22,805 nt of DNA from CAZDML01 sp964506645 (GCA_964506645.1 CAZDML010000020.1:1-22805); one strand, 5' to 3'. Shown: positions 15,261 to 22,396, counted from the stretch's first letter. Translations and numbers: made by a program. The notes: generated from the sequence alone by a model not told the origin.

Positions 15261-15272
15261 GCAGGAAGTATA
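15258..15272 (-). promoter_or_regulatory. -10 box directly upstream of the glycosyltransferase gene (leaderless start)
   Basis: On the minus strand TATACT (15272-15267) is followed by six bases (TCCTGC) and the ATG at 15260. There is no Shine-Dalgarno sequence. The spacing equals that seen before the LRR gene. Confidence 0.6.
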
Positions 15273-15284
15273 CTCTAAATTTTT

Positions 15285-15313
15285 TATAATTCTTCGACGG
15301 AAAATTCTCTATG
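15285..15313 (+). promoter_or_regulatory. -10 box for the rsmG-rhomboid operon
   Basis: TATAAT (15285-15290) lies 20 bases before the ATG at 15311, giving a leader of roughly 13 bases with no clear Shine-Dalgarno sequence. The -10 box of the divergent glycosyltransferase gene is only 12 bases away, so the two promoters overlap and may compete. No good -35 box is visible for either. Confidence 0.55.
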
Positions 15314-15976
15314 AACGCACCTGAACTCCTTGATGTTTATGTGAAGGCCGTGATGACCGCGTCGCAAACGCAGTCCCTAACGGCAGCGCGTGATGCGGAC
15401 GAATTTCGCTCGCGTCATGTCGTTGATGCACAAAAGCTTCTCGAGTTTTTTCCTGACAACAGCGCGGATGCTGCGTTGCGATTACTCGACATCGGCAGCG
15501 GCAACGGAATTCCGGGAATGGTTTTTGCCATTTTGCGGCCCACCTGGCAGATTGTCCTTCTCGACTCAAACACAAAAAAAGCTCTATTTTTAGATACGTT
15601 TATTAAATCTAATGGTATTAAAAATGCGGCCGTCCTGTGCGACCGCGCGGAGATTCTTGCACGGAAACCGGATTTGCGGGCCACATTCGATCTGGTCACC
15701 GCCCGCGCGCTCTCCAAACTACCCGTTGCCCTTGAGCTGAGCTCGCCATTTCTCAAGCTGGGTGGGTTGCTCATTGTTCCACACGGAACATCTCATGAAG
15801 AAGAACTGGAACGATCAAAAAAAGCCATGAAAGAATTGGGCGTCGTTTTAAAAGAAAAAAATGCGTATAAGTTAAATTCTGGGCCCGAATTTACCGCGCT
15901 GACCTTCCAAAAGGAACAAAATACCCCAGACACCTATCCAAGAAGGGTTGGGATTCCAGACAAACGACCCCTTTAA
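15311..15976 (+). CDS. rsmG: 16S rRNA (guanine-527-N7)-methyltransferase RsmG (GidB)
   Basis: RsmG adds a methyl group from S-adenosylmethionine to N7 of G527 in 16S rRNA. The 221-residue protein has the usual family length and landmarks: SRHVVDAQKLLEF, the SAM-binding loop LDIGSGNGIPG (about residues 59-69), the acidic strand end VLLDSNTKKALFL, FDLVTARAL, and the family C-terminus YPRRVGIPDKRPL. The stop codon TAA directly touches the rhomboid ATG, so the two genes form an operon. In many bacteria this gene sits beside parA and parB near the replication origin, as here, with only the rhomboid gene between. Confidence 0.95.
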   Translation: MNAPELLDVYVKAVMTASQTQSLTAARDADEFRSRHVVDAQKLLEFFPDNSADAALRLLDIGSGNGIPGMVFAILRPTWQIVLLDSNTKKALFLDTFIKSNGIKNAAVLCDRAEILARKPDLRATFDLVTARALSKLPVALELSSPFLKLGGLLIVPHGTSHEEELERSKKAMKELGVVLKEKNAYKLNSGPEFTALTFQKEQNTPDTYPRRVGIPDKRPL

Positions 15977-16657
15977 ATGTTCCCATTACGCGACAACATC
16001 CCCTCCAAGAGATTTCCTTTCATCACCTGGGCGCTGATTCTTTTGAATGGCTATGTCTTTTACTTAGAACTTCGTGCCCCCTCCCCCCACGCACTTGAGA
16101 CGTTCACGCGAACCTGGGCGGTCGTTCCGTCGATATTCTTTGCTTCGCCGCTGCACCATCTCTATTCGTTGTTCACGGCAACCTTTATTCATGGCGGGTG
16201 GATGCACATCCTGTCGAACATGTACTTCCTCTTTATCTTTGGAGACAATGTCGAAGACGTCATGGGGCATTGGCGATATTTAATTTTCTATTTACTGGTG
16301 GGTGCTCTAGCGAATGTCTCTCAGGCCTATCTCTCCGCCAGTAGTTCCATTCCTTTGGTGGGCGCCTCCGGTGCCATTGCCGGTGTGCTGGGTTCCTACT
16401 TCTTCAACTACCCCCATGCTCGAGTGGTTACATTGATTCCTATATTTATATTTATTAGAATCGTTGAAGTTCCGGCGTTTCTGTTTCTTGGGTTTTGGTT
16501 TGTTGTTCAAACGTTTAATGGAACCGCGAGTCTTGGAATGCAGGCCGTGACAGGGCACACTGTCGGAGGCGTCGCTTGGTGGGCACATGTCGGCGGGTTT
16601 GTGGCTGGCCTTCTCTTAACCCCGGTCTTTGTTGGCAAACAGGGAAAATTTAAATGA
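15977..16657 (+). CDS. Rhomboid intramembrane serine protease
   Basis: The 226-residue membrane protein has all rhomboid signatures: the N-terminal helix, the HGGWMHILSN motif (His72, His77, Asn81) in helix 2, the catalytic serine in GASGAIAG (Ser131) in helix 4, and the partner histidine in WWAHVGGFVAG (His204) in helix 6. It is a compact six-helix form with the L1 loop between the first two helices, similar to other bacterial family members. It would cut single-pass membrane proteins within the inner membrane; the substrate is not known. It starts on the base after the rsmG stop and ends 3 bases before parS, so it probably has no promoter of its own. Confidence 0.93.
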   Translation: MFPLRDNIPSKRFPFITWALILLNGYVFYLELRAPSPHALETFTRTWAVVPSIFFASPLHHLYSLFTATFIHGGWMHILSNMYFLFIFGDNVEDVMGHWRYLIFYLLVGALANVSQAYLSASSSIPLVGASGAIAGVLGSYFFNYPHARVVTLIPIFIFIRIVEVPAFLFLGFWFVVQTFNGTASLGMQAVTGHTVGGVAWWAHVGGFVAGLLLTPVFVGKQGKFK

Positions 16658-16660
16658 GCA

Positions 16661-16676
16661 TGTTTCACGTGAAACA
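16661..16676. promoter_or_regulatory. parS: parS centromere site (perfect consensus)
   Basis: TGTTTCACGTGAAACA is the exact 16-base palindromic parS consensus bound by bacterial chromosomal ParB. It ends on the base directly before the parA ATG (16677) and starts 3 bases after the rhomboid stop codon. It thus takes the place where a ribosome binding site would be. It is the only parS I found in the window. Confidence 0.97.
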
Positions 16677-17522
16677 ATGAAGATCGTCTCGGTCGCCAAT
16701 CAGAAGGGCGGGGTGTCTAAAACAACCACAACGGTCAATTTGGCCGCTTATTTGGCTTCTTTTGGAAAGAAAACGCTTATAATCGATTTAGATCCCCAGG
16801 CCAACGCCACGTCCGGTGCGGGAGTGGATAAAAATGCCATCCAAAACAGCATTTACGAGGTTCTTTTAGGAAAAGAATCGCTAGAAAGCATTATTTTACC
16901 CTCTCCAACCCCTAATCTTTATGTCGCCCCATCCACTTTGGCCCTCGTAGGGGCCGAAGTCGAACTTGTCAACGCCGATCGTCGAGAATTGCGCTTAGCT
17001 AAGGCTCTAATCAAAATCATATCTACAAATGAATATGATTTTGTATTCATAGATACGCCACCTTCCCTTGGACTTCTGACTTTGAACGCCCTGACGGCCT
17101 CCCACAGCGTACTTATCCCCATGCAATGTGAATATTTCGCCCTGGAAGGACTGGCCCAACTATACAAAACGATACAACTGGTAAAGCAAAATACAAATCC
17201 ACAGCTCTACATTGAAGGGCTGGTGTTTACGATGGTGGATATGCGCTCGAACCTGACCGTGCAGGTGATCGAGGAAGTTCGCAAGTTTCTGCAAGAAAAG
17301 GTGTACGACAGTGTCGTACCGCGCAACATTCGTCTGGCGGAAGCACCGGGATTTGGAAAACCGATTCTGCAATACGACAAATCCTCGAAAGGTGCGGAAG
17401 CGTACGAAAAACTTGCGCGCGAATTTTTATCGCGCAATGAAAATGACATTCGCAAAGCCGTTCCGCTGTCGTCTCTGACGCCATCGGCGGCATCATCTCC
17501 CTCGGAGGTCGCTGCATCATGA
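16677..17522 (+). CDS. parA: Chromosome partitioning ATPase ParA (Soj)
   Basis: ParA binds DNA nonspecifically as an ATP dimer and moves ParB-parS complexes, separating the origins. The 281-residue product has the deviant Walker A box KGGVSKTTTT near the N-terminus (Ser in the place of the more usual Gly), Walker A' DLDPQANATSG, Walker B FVFIDTPPSLG, and the C-terminal VPRNIRLAEAPGFGKPI typical of chromosomal Soj proteins. I chose ATG 16677, not the in-frame TTG at 16629, because the latter would place parS inside the gene and lies in the rhomboid gene. There is no Shine-Dalgarno sequence since parS fills that place. parB overlaps the stop by 4 bases. The C-terminal extension (about 20 residues rich in Ser, Ala and Pro) is beyond the usual end. 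Confidence 0.96.
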   Translation: MKIVSVANQKGGVSKTTTTVNLAAYLASFGKKTLIIDLDPQANATSGAGVDKNAIQNSIYEVLLGKESLESIILPSPTPNLYVAPSTLALVGAEVELVNADRRELRLAKALIKIISTNEYDFVFIDTPPSLGLLTLNALTASHSVLIPMQCEYFALEGLAQLYKTIQLVKQNTNPQLYIEGLVFTMVDMRSNLTVQVIEEVRKFLQEKVYDSVVPRNIRLAEAPGFGKPILQYDKSSKGAEAYEKLAREFLSRNENDIRKAVPLSSLTPSAASSPSEVAAS

Positions 17523-18430
17523 GATCTGCTTTAGGAAAAGGTTTGAGCGCTTTAATTTCTGATGAAACAGCCGCAACGGTTCGATCCTCGACGGTAACGG
17601 TCACAGCGACGCCGCAAAACACGGTGCTCACGCTGCCCATCACCTCGGTGAAACCCAACCCGGATCAGCCGCGCCGTGTTTTTGCAGAAGATTCTTTAAA
17701 TGATCTGGCCGCCTCCATTCGCGAGAAGGGAATTCTGCAGCCGATCCTCGTCTCGCCACGCGCCGACGGCACCTATGAAATTATTGCTGGAGAACGCCGG
17801 TGGCGCGCTTCACAGAAAGCAGGCTTGAAAGAAATTCCTGCGCTCGTACGCGCGGGTTCCGAATCGGAACGCTTCCAAATCGCACTCATCGAAAACGTTC
17901 AGCGTGAAGATTTAAATCCGATGGATCAGGCGAACGGCTATGTTCGTCTCATGGAAGAATTTAAGATGACGCAGGAAGACATTGCCAAAGTCATCGGTAA
18001 AGACCGCACGGTCATTGCCAACACCGTTCGTCTGCTCACGCTACCAGAGCAGATTCGCCAGGCGATTACGGAGGGGAAAATCTCCGCCAGTCATGCGCGG
18101 GCCCTCGTAGCCGTCAGCGATCCCGTGGCTCAGCTGGGTCTCTACAAACGTATTTTGGATGAAGGTCTTTCCGTGCGCGCCACCGAACAAGCCGTGGCCC
18201 TGCACAAGCACGTCAGTGTCAAAGGCCATGTTCGCGGCGCCACAGGCACCGCCAAGTCTCCTGAAGCACGCCTGCTCGAAGAAGATCTGCAGCGCACACT
18301 CAAGCGCAAAGTCGAACTTCAAACGGCCTCGCCGCACGCCACCAAGGGCTGGCTCAGACTCGAGTTCTACTCACTCGACGATTTAGACCAGCTCCTTGAA
18401 CAATTGAAAAAATCCGGCCAATCCGCGTAG
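17519..18430 (+). CDS. parB: Chromosome partitioning protein ParB (Spo0J)
   Basis: ParB binds parS, loads as a CTP-dependent clamp, spreads along DNA and stimulates ParA. The 303-residue product has the family start LGKGLSALI (which contacts ParA), the NPDQPRR motif, the CTP-binding box GERRWRA (91-97), ENVQREDLNP (125-134), the helix-turn-helix TQEDIAKVIGKDRTVIANTV (151-170), and a C-terminal dimerisation domain after a loose linker. GGAGGT lies about 9 bases before its ATG, which overlaps the parA stop as ATGA. The 3' end contains a likely promoter for the following gene. It is full length with no odd residues seen. Confidence 0.97.
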   Translation: MRSALGKGLSALISDETAATVRSSTVTVTATPQNTVLTLPITSVKPNPDQPRRVFAEDSLNDLAASIREKGILQPILVSPRADGTYEIIAGERRWRASQKAGLKEIPALVRAGSESERFQIALIENVQREDLNPMDQANGYVRLMEEFKMTQEDIAKVIGKDRTVIANTVRLLTLPEQIRQAITEGKISASHARALVAVSDPVAQLGLYKRILDEGLSVRATEQAVALHKHVSVKGHVRGATGTAKSPEARLLEEDLQRTLKRKVELQTASPHATKGWLRLEFYSLDDLDQLLEQLKKSGQSA

Positions 18431-18442
18431 AATTGGACTGTG
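18404..18442 (+). promoter_or_regulatory. Promoter for the exported-protein cluster, inside the end of parB
   Basis: TTGAAA (18404-18409), an 18-base spacer, and TAGAAT (18428-18433) form a credible sigma-70-type promoter; the -10 box overlaps the parB stop codon. It is followed by exactly six bases and the GTG at 18440, giving a leaderless start. This is the best promoter of its kind in the window because the -35 box is also recognisable. Confidence 0.6.
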
Positions 18443-19495
18443 AATCACCAAGCTCCAAATCCCAAGCTCCACACAAGCCCCAAACATTCAATAACCAAAC
18501 TTTTGTGTTTGGTTATTTTTTGTTTATTTGGATCTTGGAATTTGGAGCTTGTTCTTGCCGCCTCCGACGGTCCCGTCTACATCGACAAACAACCCAACCT
18601 GCACGACTACACGCTCTTTGCCAACGGCGGATGGGACGGCAACTGGTTTGTGGGTTACAACAGTGCCTGGGTTAAAAAACTTCCGGCCATTCCAGCAGGG
18701 TCGTACACGCGTGCCTACATCGGCGTTAAACTCGGCCGCATGAAAACGCTTCCCGGTCTTCCGGGGTCTAAAGCGTGGGAACGCCGCGCCGTTCCCGGAA
18801 AAATCTTTGCCGCGATCGCCTCCACGGCCAGCTGGAATGCAAACGCCGGCGTCCTAGTCACCACCACCGATAACATTCCTTTCGAAGGGGAAACGACTGA
18901 AGCCATCGAAGGCATCGGAGAGTCACGGTGGTTTTGGGCCCCCATTCCCATCACCTCGGTCTCGCCTGCGGGAGATAACTACATCGCCGTGTGGTCGAAC
19001 ACCCCCGAGTTGCTCACCGTCTCCTCCAGTCCTGTCCTAGCCGCCGCTTGGGGGGGAAAGGATCAGGGCACCTGGCTTGTGAAAGATCTCGCGGGTCTCC
19101 CGCCGCCGAACGCCAAAATCGCCATGCAGACACCCATCAATTACTTTCAGCCCGCCATTGCTTTGAAGCTCATTCCGCAGGGGCCTTCGCATCCCGTGAA
19201 TGTTCGTGTGGTCGACTGGAAGCAAGGGACCCCCGATCACTTAAAACCGACGATCATTGCCGATGTCCTGGGCGACCGTATCGAAAAAGTCTGGGTGGAA
19301 TACGGCAAGGATAAAACCTGGACCCCCGTCGGCCGACCTATTTATCAACCGCCGTATCACCTGACACTTGAGCAGGGGCTCCTCCCCAAAGGCAAAACAC
19401 AATTGCGCGTGGTGGCGTCCAACAGTTGGGAAGAGCGCGGCGAAAGCCAACCGTTCTCGATCGAAGTGAGCCCGGTGACGAATGCGAAGAAATAA
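18440..19495 (+). CDS. Exported protein of unknown function with a C-terminal Ig-like domain
   Basis: The 351-residue product is read from GTG 18440. Its first 43 residues include the hydrophobic core LLCLVIFCLFG and a likely cleavage site after VLA (about residue 40). This whole N-terminal part is written in an inverted-repeat element. The mature part begins near DGPVYIDKQPN and includes YIAVWSNTPELLTVSSSPVLAAAWGG, which I do not recognise as a known family. The last 85 residues (IIADVLGDRIEKVWVEYG to FSIEVSP) resemble a bacterial Ig-like fold: a strand-rich segment with YHLTLEQGLLPKGKTQLRVVASNSW. The next gene overlaps its end by 14 bases. The start is uncertain; TTG 18503 inside the hydrophobic core is another, worse, option. 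Confidence 0.7.
   Translation: MNHQAPNPKLHTSPKHSITKLLCLVIFCLFGSWNLELVLAASDGPVYIDKQPNLHDYTLFANGGWDGNWFVGYNSAWVKKLPAIPAGSYTRAYIGVKLGRMKTLPGLPGSKAWERRAVPGKIFAAIASTASWNANAGVLVTTTDNIPFEGETTEAIEGIGESRWFWAPIPITSVSPAGDNYIAVWSNTPELLTVSSSPVLAAAWGGKDQGTWLVKDLAGLPPPNAKIAMQTPINYFQPAIALKLIPQGPSHPVNVRVVDWKQGTPDHLKPTIIADVLGDRIEKVWVEYGKDKTWTPVGRPIYQPPYHLTLEQGLLPKGKTQLRVVASNSWEERGESQPFSIEVSPVTNAKK
18446..18553. repeat. MITE-like inverted-repeat element at the start of an exported-protein gene
   Basis: Outer arms of 22 bases at 18449-18470 and 18530-18551 are inverted copies with two mismatches and are made of CAAGCTCCAAAT/CCAAG-type words. Inner arms AATAACCAAAC (18490-18500) and GTTTGGTTATT (18507-18517) pair perfectly around a 6-base loop and are followed by T (to 18521), so the core also looks like a terminator. 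Arrays of such CCAAATTCCAAG-type words are, as far as I recall, widespread intergenic repeats in uncultured bacteria. Confidence 0.75.
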
Positions 19496-19787
19496 TCTTT
19501 TCGCGTGGGTCGCCTGTCTCCTCTGTGCAACATCCGTCGCTCACGGCGCAAGCGCTGCTCCTTCTAAAAAAAAGAAATCGTCCTTCCTGCAAAATCTCAG
19601 CAAAACACTCAACAACACCTCCAACAGCAACAGCCCGACCTCAGTCACCGGCGTTCGTGGGCTGGAGGAAACCAGCGAAACAGGCGCCAGTGATGCGCGT
19701 GACACAGCCGCCATCGACGCTCTGGAAACAATGAAACCATCGGACGCCGACGTCGATGCTTTCGTGAAAGAAGGAGGGCTGCGATGA
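19482..19787 (+). CDS. Small exported protein upstream of an M48 protease
   Basis: The 101-residue product has a basic start (MRRNN), a hydrophobic core and a likely signal-peptidase site after AHG or ASA (about residues 22-25). The mature part is small, rich in Lys, Ser and Asn (PSKKKKSSFLQNLSKTLNNT), and ends in a charged helical segment with DAIDALETMKPSDADVDAFVKEGGLR-like character (approximate, residues about 72-101). It overlaps the gene before by 14 bases and the M48 gene after by 4, so the three genes are translationally linked. A periplasmic partner of the protease is possible but only inferred. I do not recognise a named family. Confidence 0.7.
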   Translation: MRRNNLFAWVACLLCATSVAHGASAAPSKKKKSSFLQNLSKTLNNTSNSNSPTSVTGVRGLEETSETGASDARDTAAIDALETMKPSDADVDAFVKEGGLR

Positions 19788-20677
19788 TCCGTAGACGTCA
19801 CCCCCGAGTGCTTCTATCGGGGGTCCATCAATACCTTATGGATCCCCGCTTACGACATGCGGGGATGACAGTATTTATTTTGCTTTCTCTTTCCTCTTCG
19901 TTTGCCTTTGATCTTTCCGATCTCGATCTCAACAAAGTGGCTTCGGGTGGATCGAAATTGATCAAAGCCGCCGCCGGGCTTTCTGACGAAGATGAAGCCA
20001 AGATCGGCCGGGACGTCGCCGCCCATCTGGCCGCGCGCTACGGTCTTGTGCAGGATCCAAAGAAGATTCGCTACGTGAATCTCGTGGGACTGGCCGTCGT
20101 TCGCCATTCCTCGCGCGCCGACATTCCTTATACCTTTGGTATTTTAAAATCCAGCGAGGTGAATGCCCTGGCGGCGCCGGGGGGATACATTTTTATTACC
20201 GAGGGGCTTCTTGATTTTGTGAAAGACGAGGCCGAGCTGGCGGGGGTGCTCGCGCATGAAGTCAGTCACGTCACCCAAAAACATATTGTAAAGGCGATCC
20301 GGCAGGCCAACCTGCTTGGGGCGGGGGAAGATCTTGCGACGGCCGCCAACAAAGACGCCGCGGCTTTTGGTAAGTTGTCTGATTTTTCGATTAACCTTCT
20401 GAGCAAAGGCCTTTCGCGCGACGACGAACTGGAAGCAGACACGCTCGGAACAGTTTTAGCAGGTCAGACCGGTTACGACCCGACCGGACTGCGCGACTGC
20501 GTCAAACGCTTAGGCGAAATAAAAGCCGACCCCTCGGTGCTGGAACACTTTAACAAGACGCACCCTTCCGCCAAAGACCGTTTGGGGGTGATCGATACGA
20601 CTCTCAAAAAGAACAAGCTCACGGCCTCCGGCCCCCGCCTCGCCGAACGTTTCGCTGCCGCCGCCGCACAACACTAA
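19784..20677 (+). CDS. Exported M48-family zinc metalloprotease (BepA/LoiP type)
   Basis: The 297-residue product carries the zinc motif HEVSH (158-162) and the third-ligand segment DELEAD (Glu215), as in M48 peptidases. VNALAAPGGYIFITEGLL, just before the active site, is the typical M48 strand. BepA-like members in other diderms act in outer-membrane quality control; here the TPR part of BepA is missing. AAGGAGG at 19771-19777 lies 6 bases before ATG 19784, so this start is well supported. The first 27 residues are encoded by a palindromic repeat and precede the hydrophobic signal core (MTVFILLSLSSSFA, 28-41). ATG 19865 would give a normal signal peptide but has only GCGGGG in front of it. 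The active-site residues are complete. Confidence 0.88.
   Translation: MIRRRHPRVLLSGVHQYLMDPRLRHAGMTVFILLSLSSSFAFDLSDLDLNKVASGGSKLIKAAAGLSDEDEAKIGRDVAAHLAARYGLVQDPKKIRYVNLVGLAVVRHSSRADIPYTFGILKSSEVNALAAPGGYIFITEGLLDFVKDEAELAGVLAHEVSHVTQKHIVKAIRQANLLGAGEDLATAANKDAAAFGKLSDFSINLLSKGLSRDDELEADTLGTVLAGQTGYDPTGLRDCVKRLGEIKADPSVLEHFNKTHPSAKDRLGVIDTTLKKNKLTASGPRLAERFAAAAAQH
19800..19866. repeat. Double-hairpin palindromic repeat inside the 5' end of the M48 gene
   Basis: ACCCCCGA (19800-19807) pairs with TCGGGGGT (19817-19824), and ATCCCCGC (19842-19849) pairs with GCGGGGAT (19859-19866). The TGGATCCCCGC and GCGGGGATGACA words belong to a kind of palindromic repeat seen in many bacterial genomes, usually between genes. 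Here it lies in frame between the start codon and the signal-peptide core of the protease. Confidence 0.78.
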
Positions 20678-20686
20678 ACATCAACA

Positions 20687-20736
20687 TTGATCCTGGTACA
20701 AAGGAGTAACGTAGTGCTCCGTTGTACCAGGATCAA
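20687..20736. repeat. 20-base-pair inverted repeat between convergent genes
   Basis: TTGATCCTGGTACAA (20687-20701) pairs perfectly with TTGTACCAGGATCAA (20722-20736), and GGAG (20703-20706) with CTCC (20717-20720), leaving one mismatch and a 10-base loop. It starts 10 bases after the M48 stop codon. No T-run follows on the plus strand, so it is not a standard terminator, although it may block read-through. Confidence 0.8.
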
Positions 20737-20776
20737 AAAGAAAACCCCCGGCGCGGATTTCCTCCGGGCCGGGGGT
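20733..20776 (-). terminator. Rho-independent terminator of the amt-glnK operon
   Basis: On the minus strand ACCCCCGGC (20776-20768) pairs with GCCGGGGGT (20752-20744), with further pairing inside, and is followed by TTTTCTTTTT (20744-20735). It lies about 22 bases past the glnK stop codon and partly shares its T-run with the adjacent inverted repeat. Confidence 0.9.
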
Positions 20777-20798
20777 TCGTGTTCTTTACGTTATCGAA

Positions 20799-21140
20799 TT
20801 AGCCGATAGCGACGTGCCCTGTCTCGCCTGTGCGGATGCGAATACAGTCTTTGAGATCCAGAACAAAGATCTTTCCATCGCCGATATGATTCGTATGAGC
20901 GCCTTCGGTGATGGCTGCCACCGCGGCTTTCACATACTCATCATTGACGGCTATTTCTAGTTTTACCTTTTTCAGCAACCGACCGGCTTCCGTATGGCTG
21001 CGGTACACCTCGGGAATTCCTTTCTGACGGCCGCGGCCCAGAACAGGCGTCACGGTAACCAGATGAATTTCCTTTTCTTCCAGAATACGCAGCACTTCAT
21101 CCACTCGGTCCGGCTGTATGACAGCAATAATGTATTTCAT
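20799..21140 (-). CDS. glnK: PII-type nitrogen regulatory protein (GlnK/GlnB)
   Basis: PII proteins sense 2-oxoglutarate, ATP and ADP and, when ammonium is plentiful, plug the ammonium channel with their T-loop. The 113-residue product aligns without gaps with E. coli PII: GRGRQKG (35-41, with Gln39), Tyr46, Lys58, Lys90, and the signature IRIRTGETG (100-108, with Arg101 and Arg103). Tyr51, the residue uridylylated by GlnD in proteobacteria, is Glu51 here, and the rest of the T-loop (EVYRSHTEAGRLLKK) also differs. Loss of uridylylation is therefore likely. AGGGAG lies upstream of the ATG. The gene follows amt by 11 bases, so both come from one transcript, with amt first, the reverse of the E. 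coli order. Confidence 0.95.
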   Translation of the reverse strand: MKYIIAVIQPDRVDEVLRILEEKEIHLVTVTPVLGRGRQKGIPEVYRSHTEAGRLLKKVKLEIAVNDEYVKAAVAAITEGAHTNHIGDGKIFVLDLKDCIRIRTGETGHVAIG

Positions 21141-21151
21141 CGCATTCTCCC

Positions 21152-22396
21152 TTAGTCCAATATCGTATAGGCCGCTTCACGATGCTGTGTCAGATCCAGA
21201 CCGATGCGTTCCTGCTGCTCGGTCACGCGTAATCCGACAAGAACATCCACCACTTTCAGCAGCACATACGTCACAACCAAGGAATACACAATGGTCACGA
21301 GCGTCGCTTTTACTTGAATGATCAGCTGAGCGGGATTGCCGTAGAACAATCCATCCGCACCGGCTGCATTCACGGTTTTGGTGGCCCAGAGTCCCGTAGC
21401 CACCGACCCCCAGATGCCGCCGACGCCGTGCACGCCAAAGGCATCCAGCGTATCATCGTAGCCGAACTTATTCTTCGCAATGGCGACCGATACATAACAA
21501 ATGAGAGACACGCTCGCTCCGATTCCCAGCGCGCCGAACACATTCACAAAACCAGCAGCCGGCGTAATCGCCACAAGCCCTGCCACAGCCCCGGTAATCA
21601 TACCGAGCATGGTGGCGTGCTTGTTAAAGAGCGTATCCAAAATGCCCCAGGTGAGTCCCGCCATTGCAGCAGCGACATGGGTGACCACAAAGGCATTCGT
21701 CGCTAAACCGTTGGCTCCCAGAGCACTGCCGGCATTGAAGCCGAACCAGCCAAACCACAGAAGGCCCGCGCCGAGAACAGCCAGCGGCAGGTTATGCGGC
21801 GGCGACAGATGACTGGGATATCCCTGGCGTTTCCCCAGGACGAGCGCCGTGACCAGCGCCGCAATCCCGGCATTGACGTGCACCACAGTGCCACCGGCAA
21901 AATCCAGCGCACCCCAATTACGGATGAACCCGCCAATGCCCCAGACCCAATGGGCCACCGGGTCATAGACGAACGTCGCCCAGAGCAGAGTGAAAATACA
22001 AAACGCACTAAACTTCATACGTTCAGCAAAGGCACCCAGAATGAGCGCCGGTGTAATCACAGCGAACATGCACTGGTAGATCATGAAGGCCTGATGAGGG
22101 ATTGTCGCGGCATACGCCGTGTTGGGATCCTGACCCACGCCACGCAACCCCATCCAGGCAAGCGTTCCAATCCATCCGCCATGATCGGGCCCGAATGACA
22201 AGCTGTAGCCCAACAACACCCACTGCACCGTAATCAGACAGATGGTCATAAAGCACTGCATCAGGACCGAAAGCATATTTTTCTTTCGAACCAGACCTCC
22301 GTAAAAAAACGCCAGCCCCGGCGTCATCAGCAACACCAGTGCGGCGCTCATGAGGACCCATGCGGTATCCCCAGTATCAATATGTATGGTTTCCAT
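21152..22396 (-). CDS. amt: Ammonium transporter Amt
   Basis: Amt forms trimers in the inner membrane and conducts ammonium. The 414-residue product shows about eleven membrane segments and the family landmarks: AAFFYGGLVR-like LAFFYGGLVRKKN (28-40), Asp165 and GGTVVHVNAG with the first pore histidine (His173), and DAFGVHGVGGIWG with the second (His323). The N-terminus is short and has no cleavable signal peptide, unlike E. coli AmtB. AAGGGG stands 8 bases before the ATG, one of the clearer Shine-Dalgarno sequences in the window. Together with glnK downstream this is a nitrogen-scavenging operon. The leader holds two small dyads that may be regulatory. Confidence 0.96.
   Translation of the reverse strand: METIHIDTGDTAWVLMSAALVLLMTPGLAFFYGGLVRKKNMLSVLMQCFMTICLITVQWVLLGYSLSFGPDHGGWIGTLAWMGLRGVGQDPNTAYAATIPHQAFMIYQCMFAVITPALILGAFAERMKFSAFCIFTLLWATFVYDPVAHWVWGIGGFIRNWGALDFAGGTVVHVNAGIAALVTALVLGKRQGYPSHLSPPHNLPLAVLGAGLLWFGWFGFNAGSALGANGLATNAFVVTHVAAAMAGLTWGILDTLFNKHATMLGMITGAVAGLVAITPAAGFVNVFGALGIGASVSLICYVSVAIAKNKFGYDDTLDAFGVHGVGGIWGSVATGLWATKTVNAAGADGLFYGNPAQLIIQVKATLVTIVYSLVVTYVLLKVVDVLVGLRVTEQQERIGLDLTQHREAAYTILD

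Noticed and set aside
16629..16676. ParA start at TTG 16629
   Set aside because: It lies within the rhomboid gene and would turn parS into coding sequence; ParA homology begins at ATG 16677 (MKIVSVANQKGG).
18490..18521. Terminator of parB
   Set aside because: The hairpin with T-run is real but is the core of a repeat element and lies inside the next gene as read from GTG 18440; I list it as part of the repeat, with attenuation left open.
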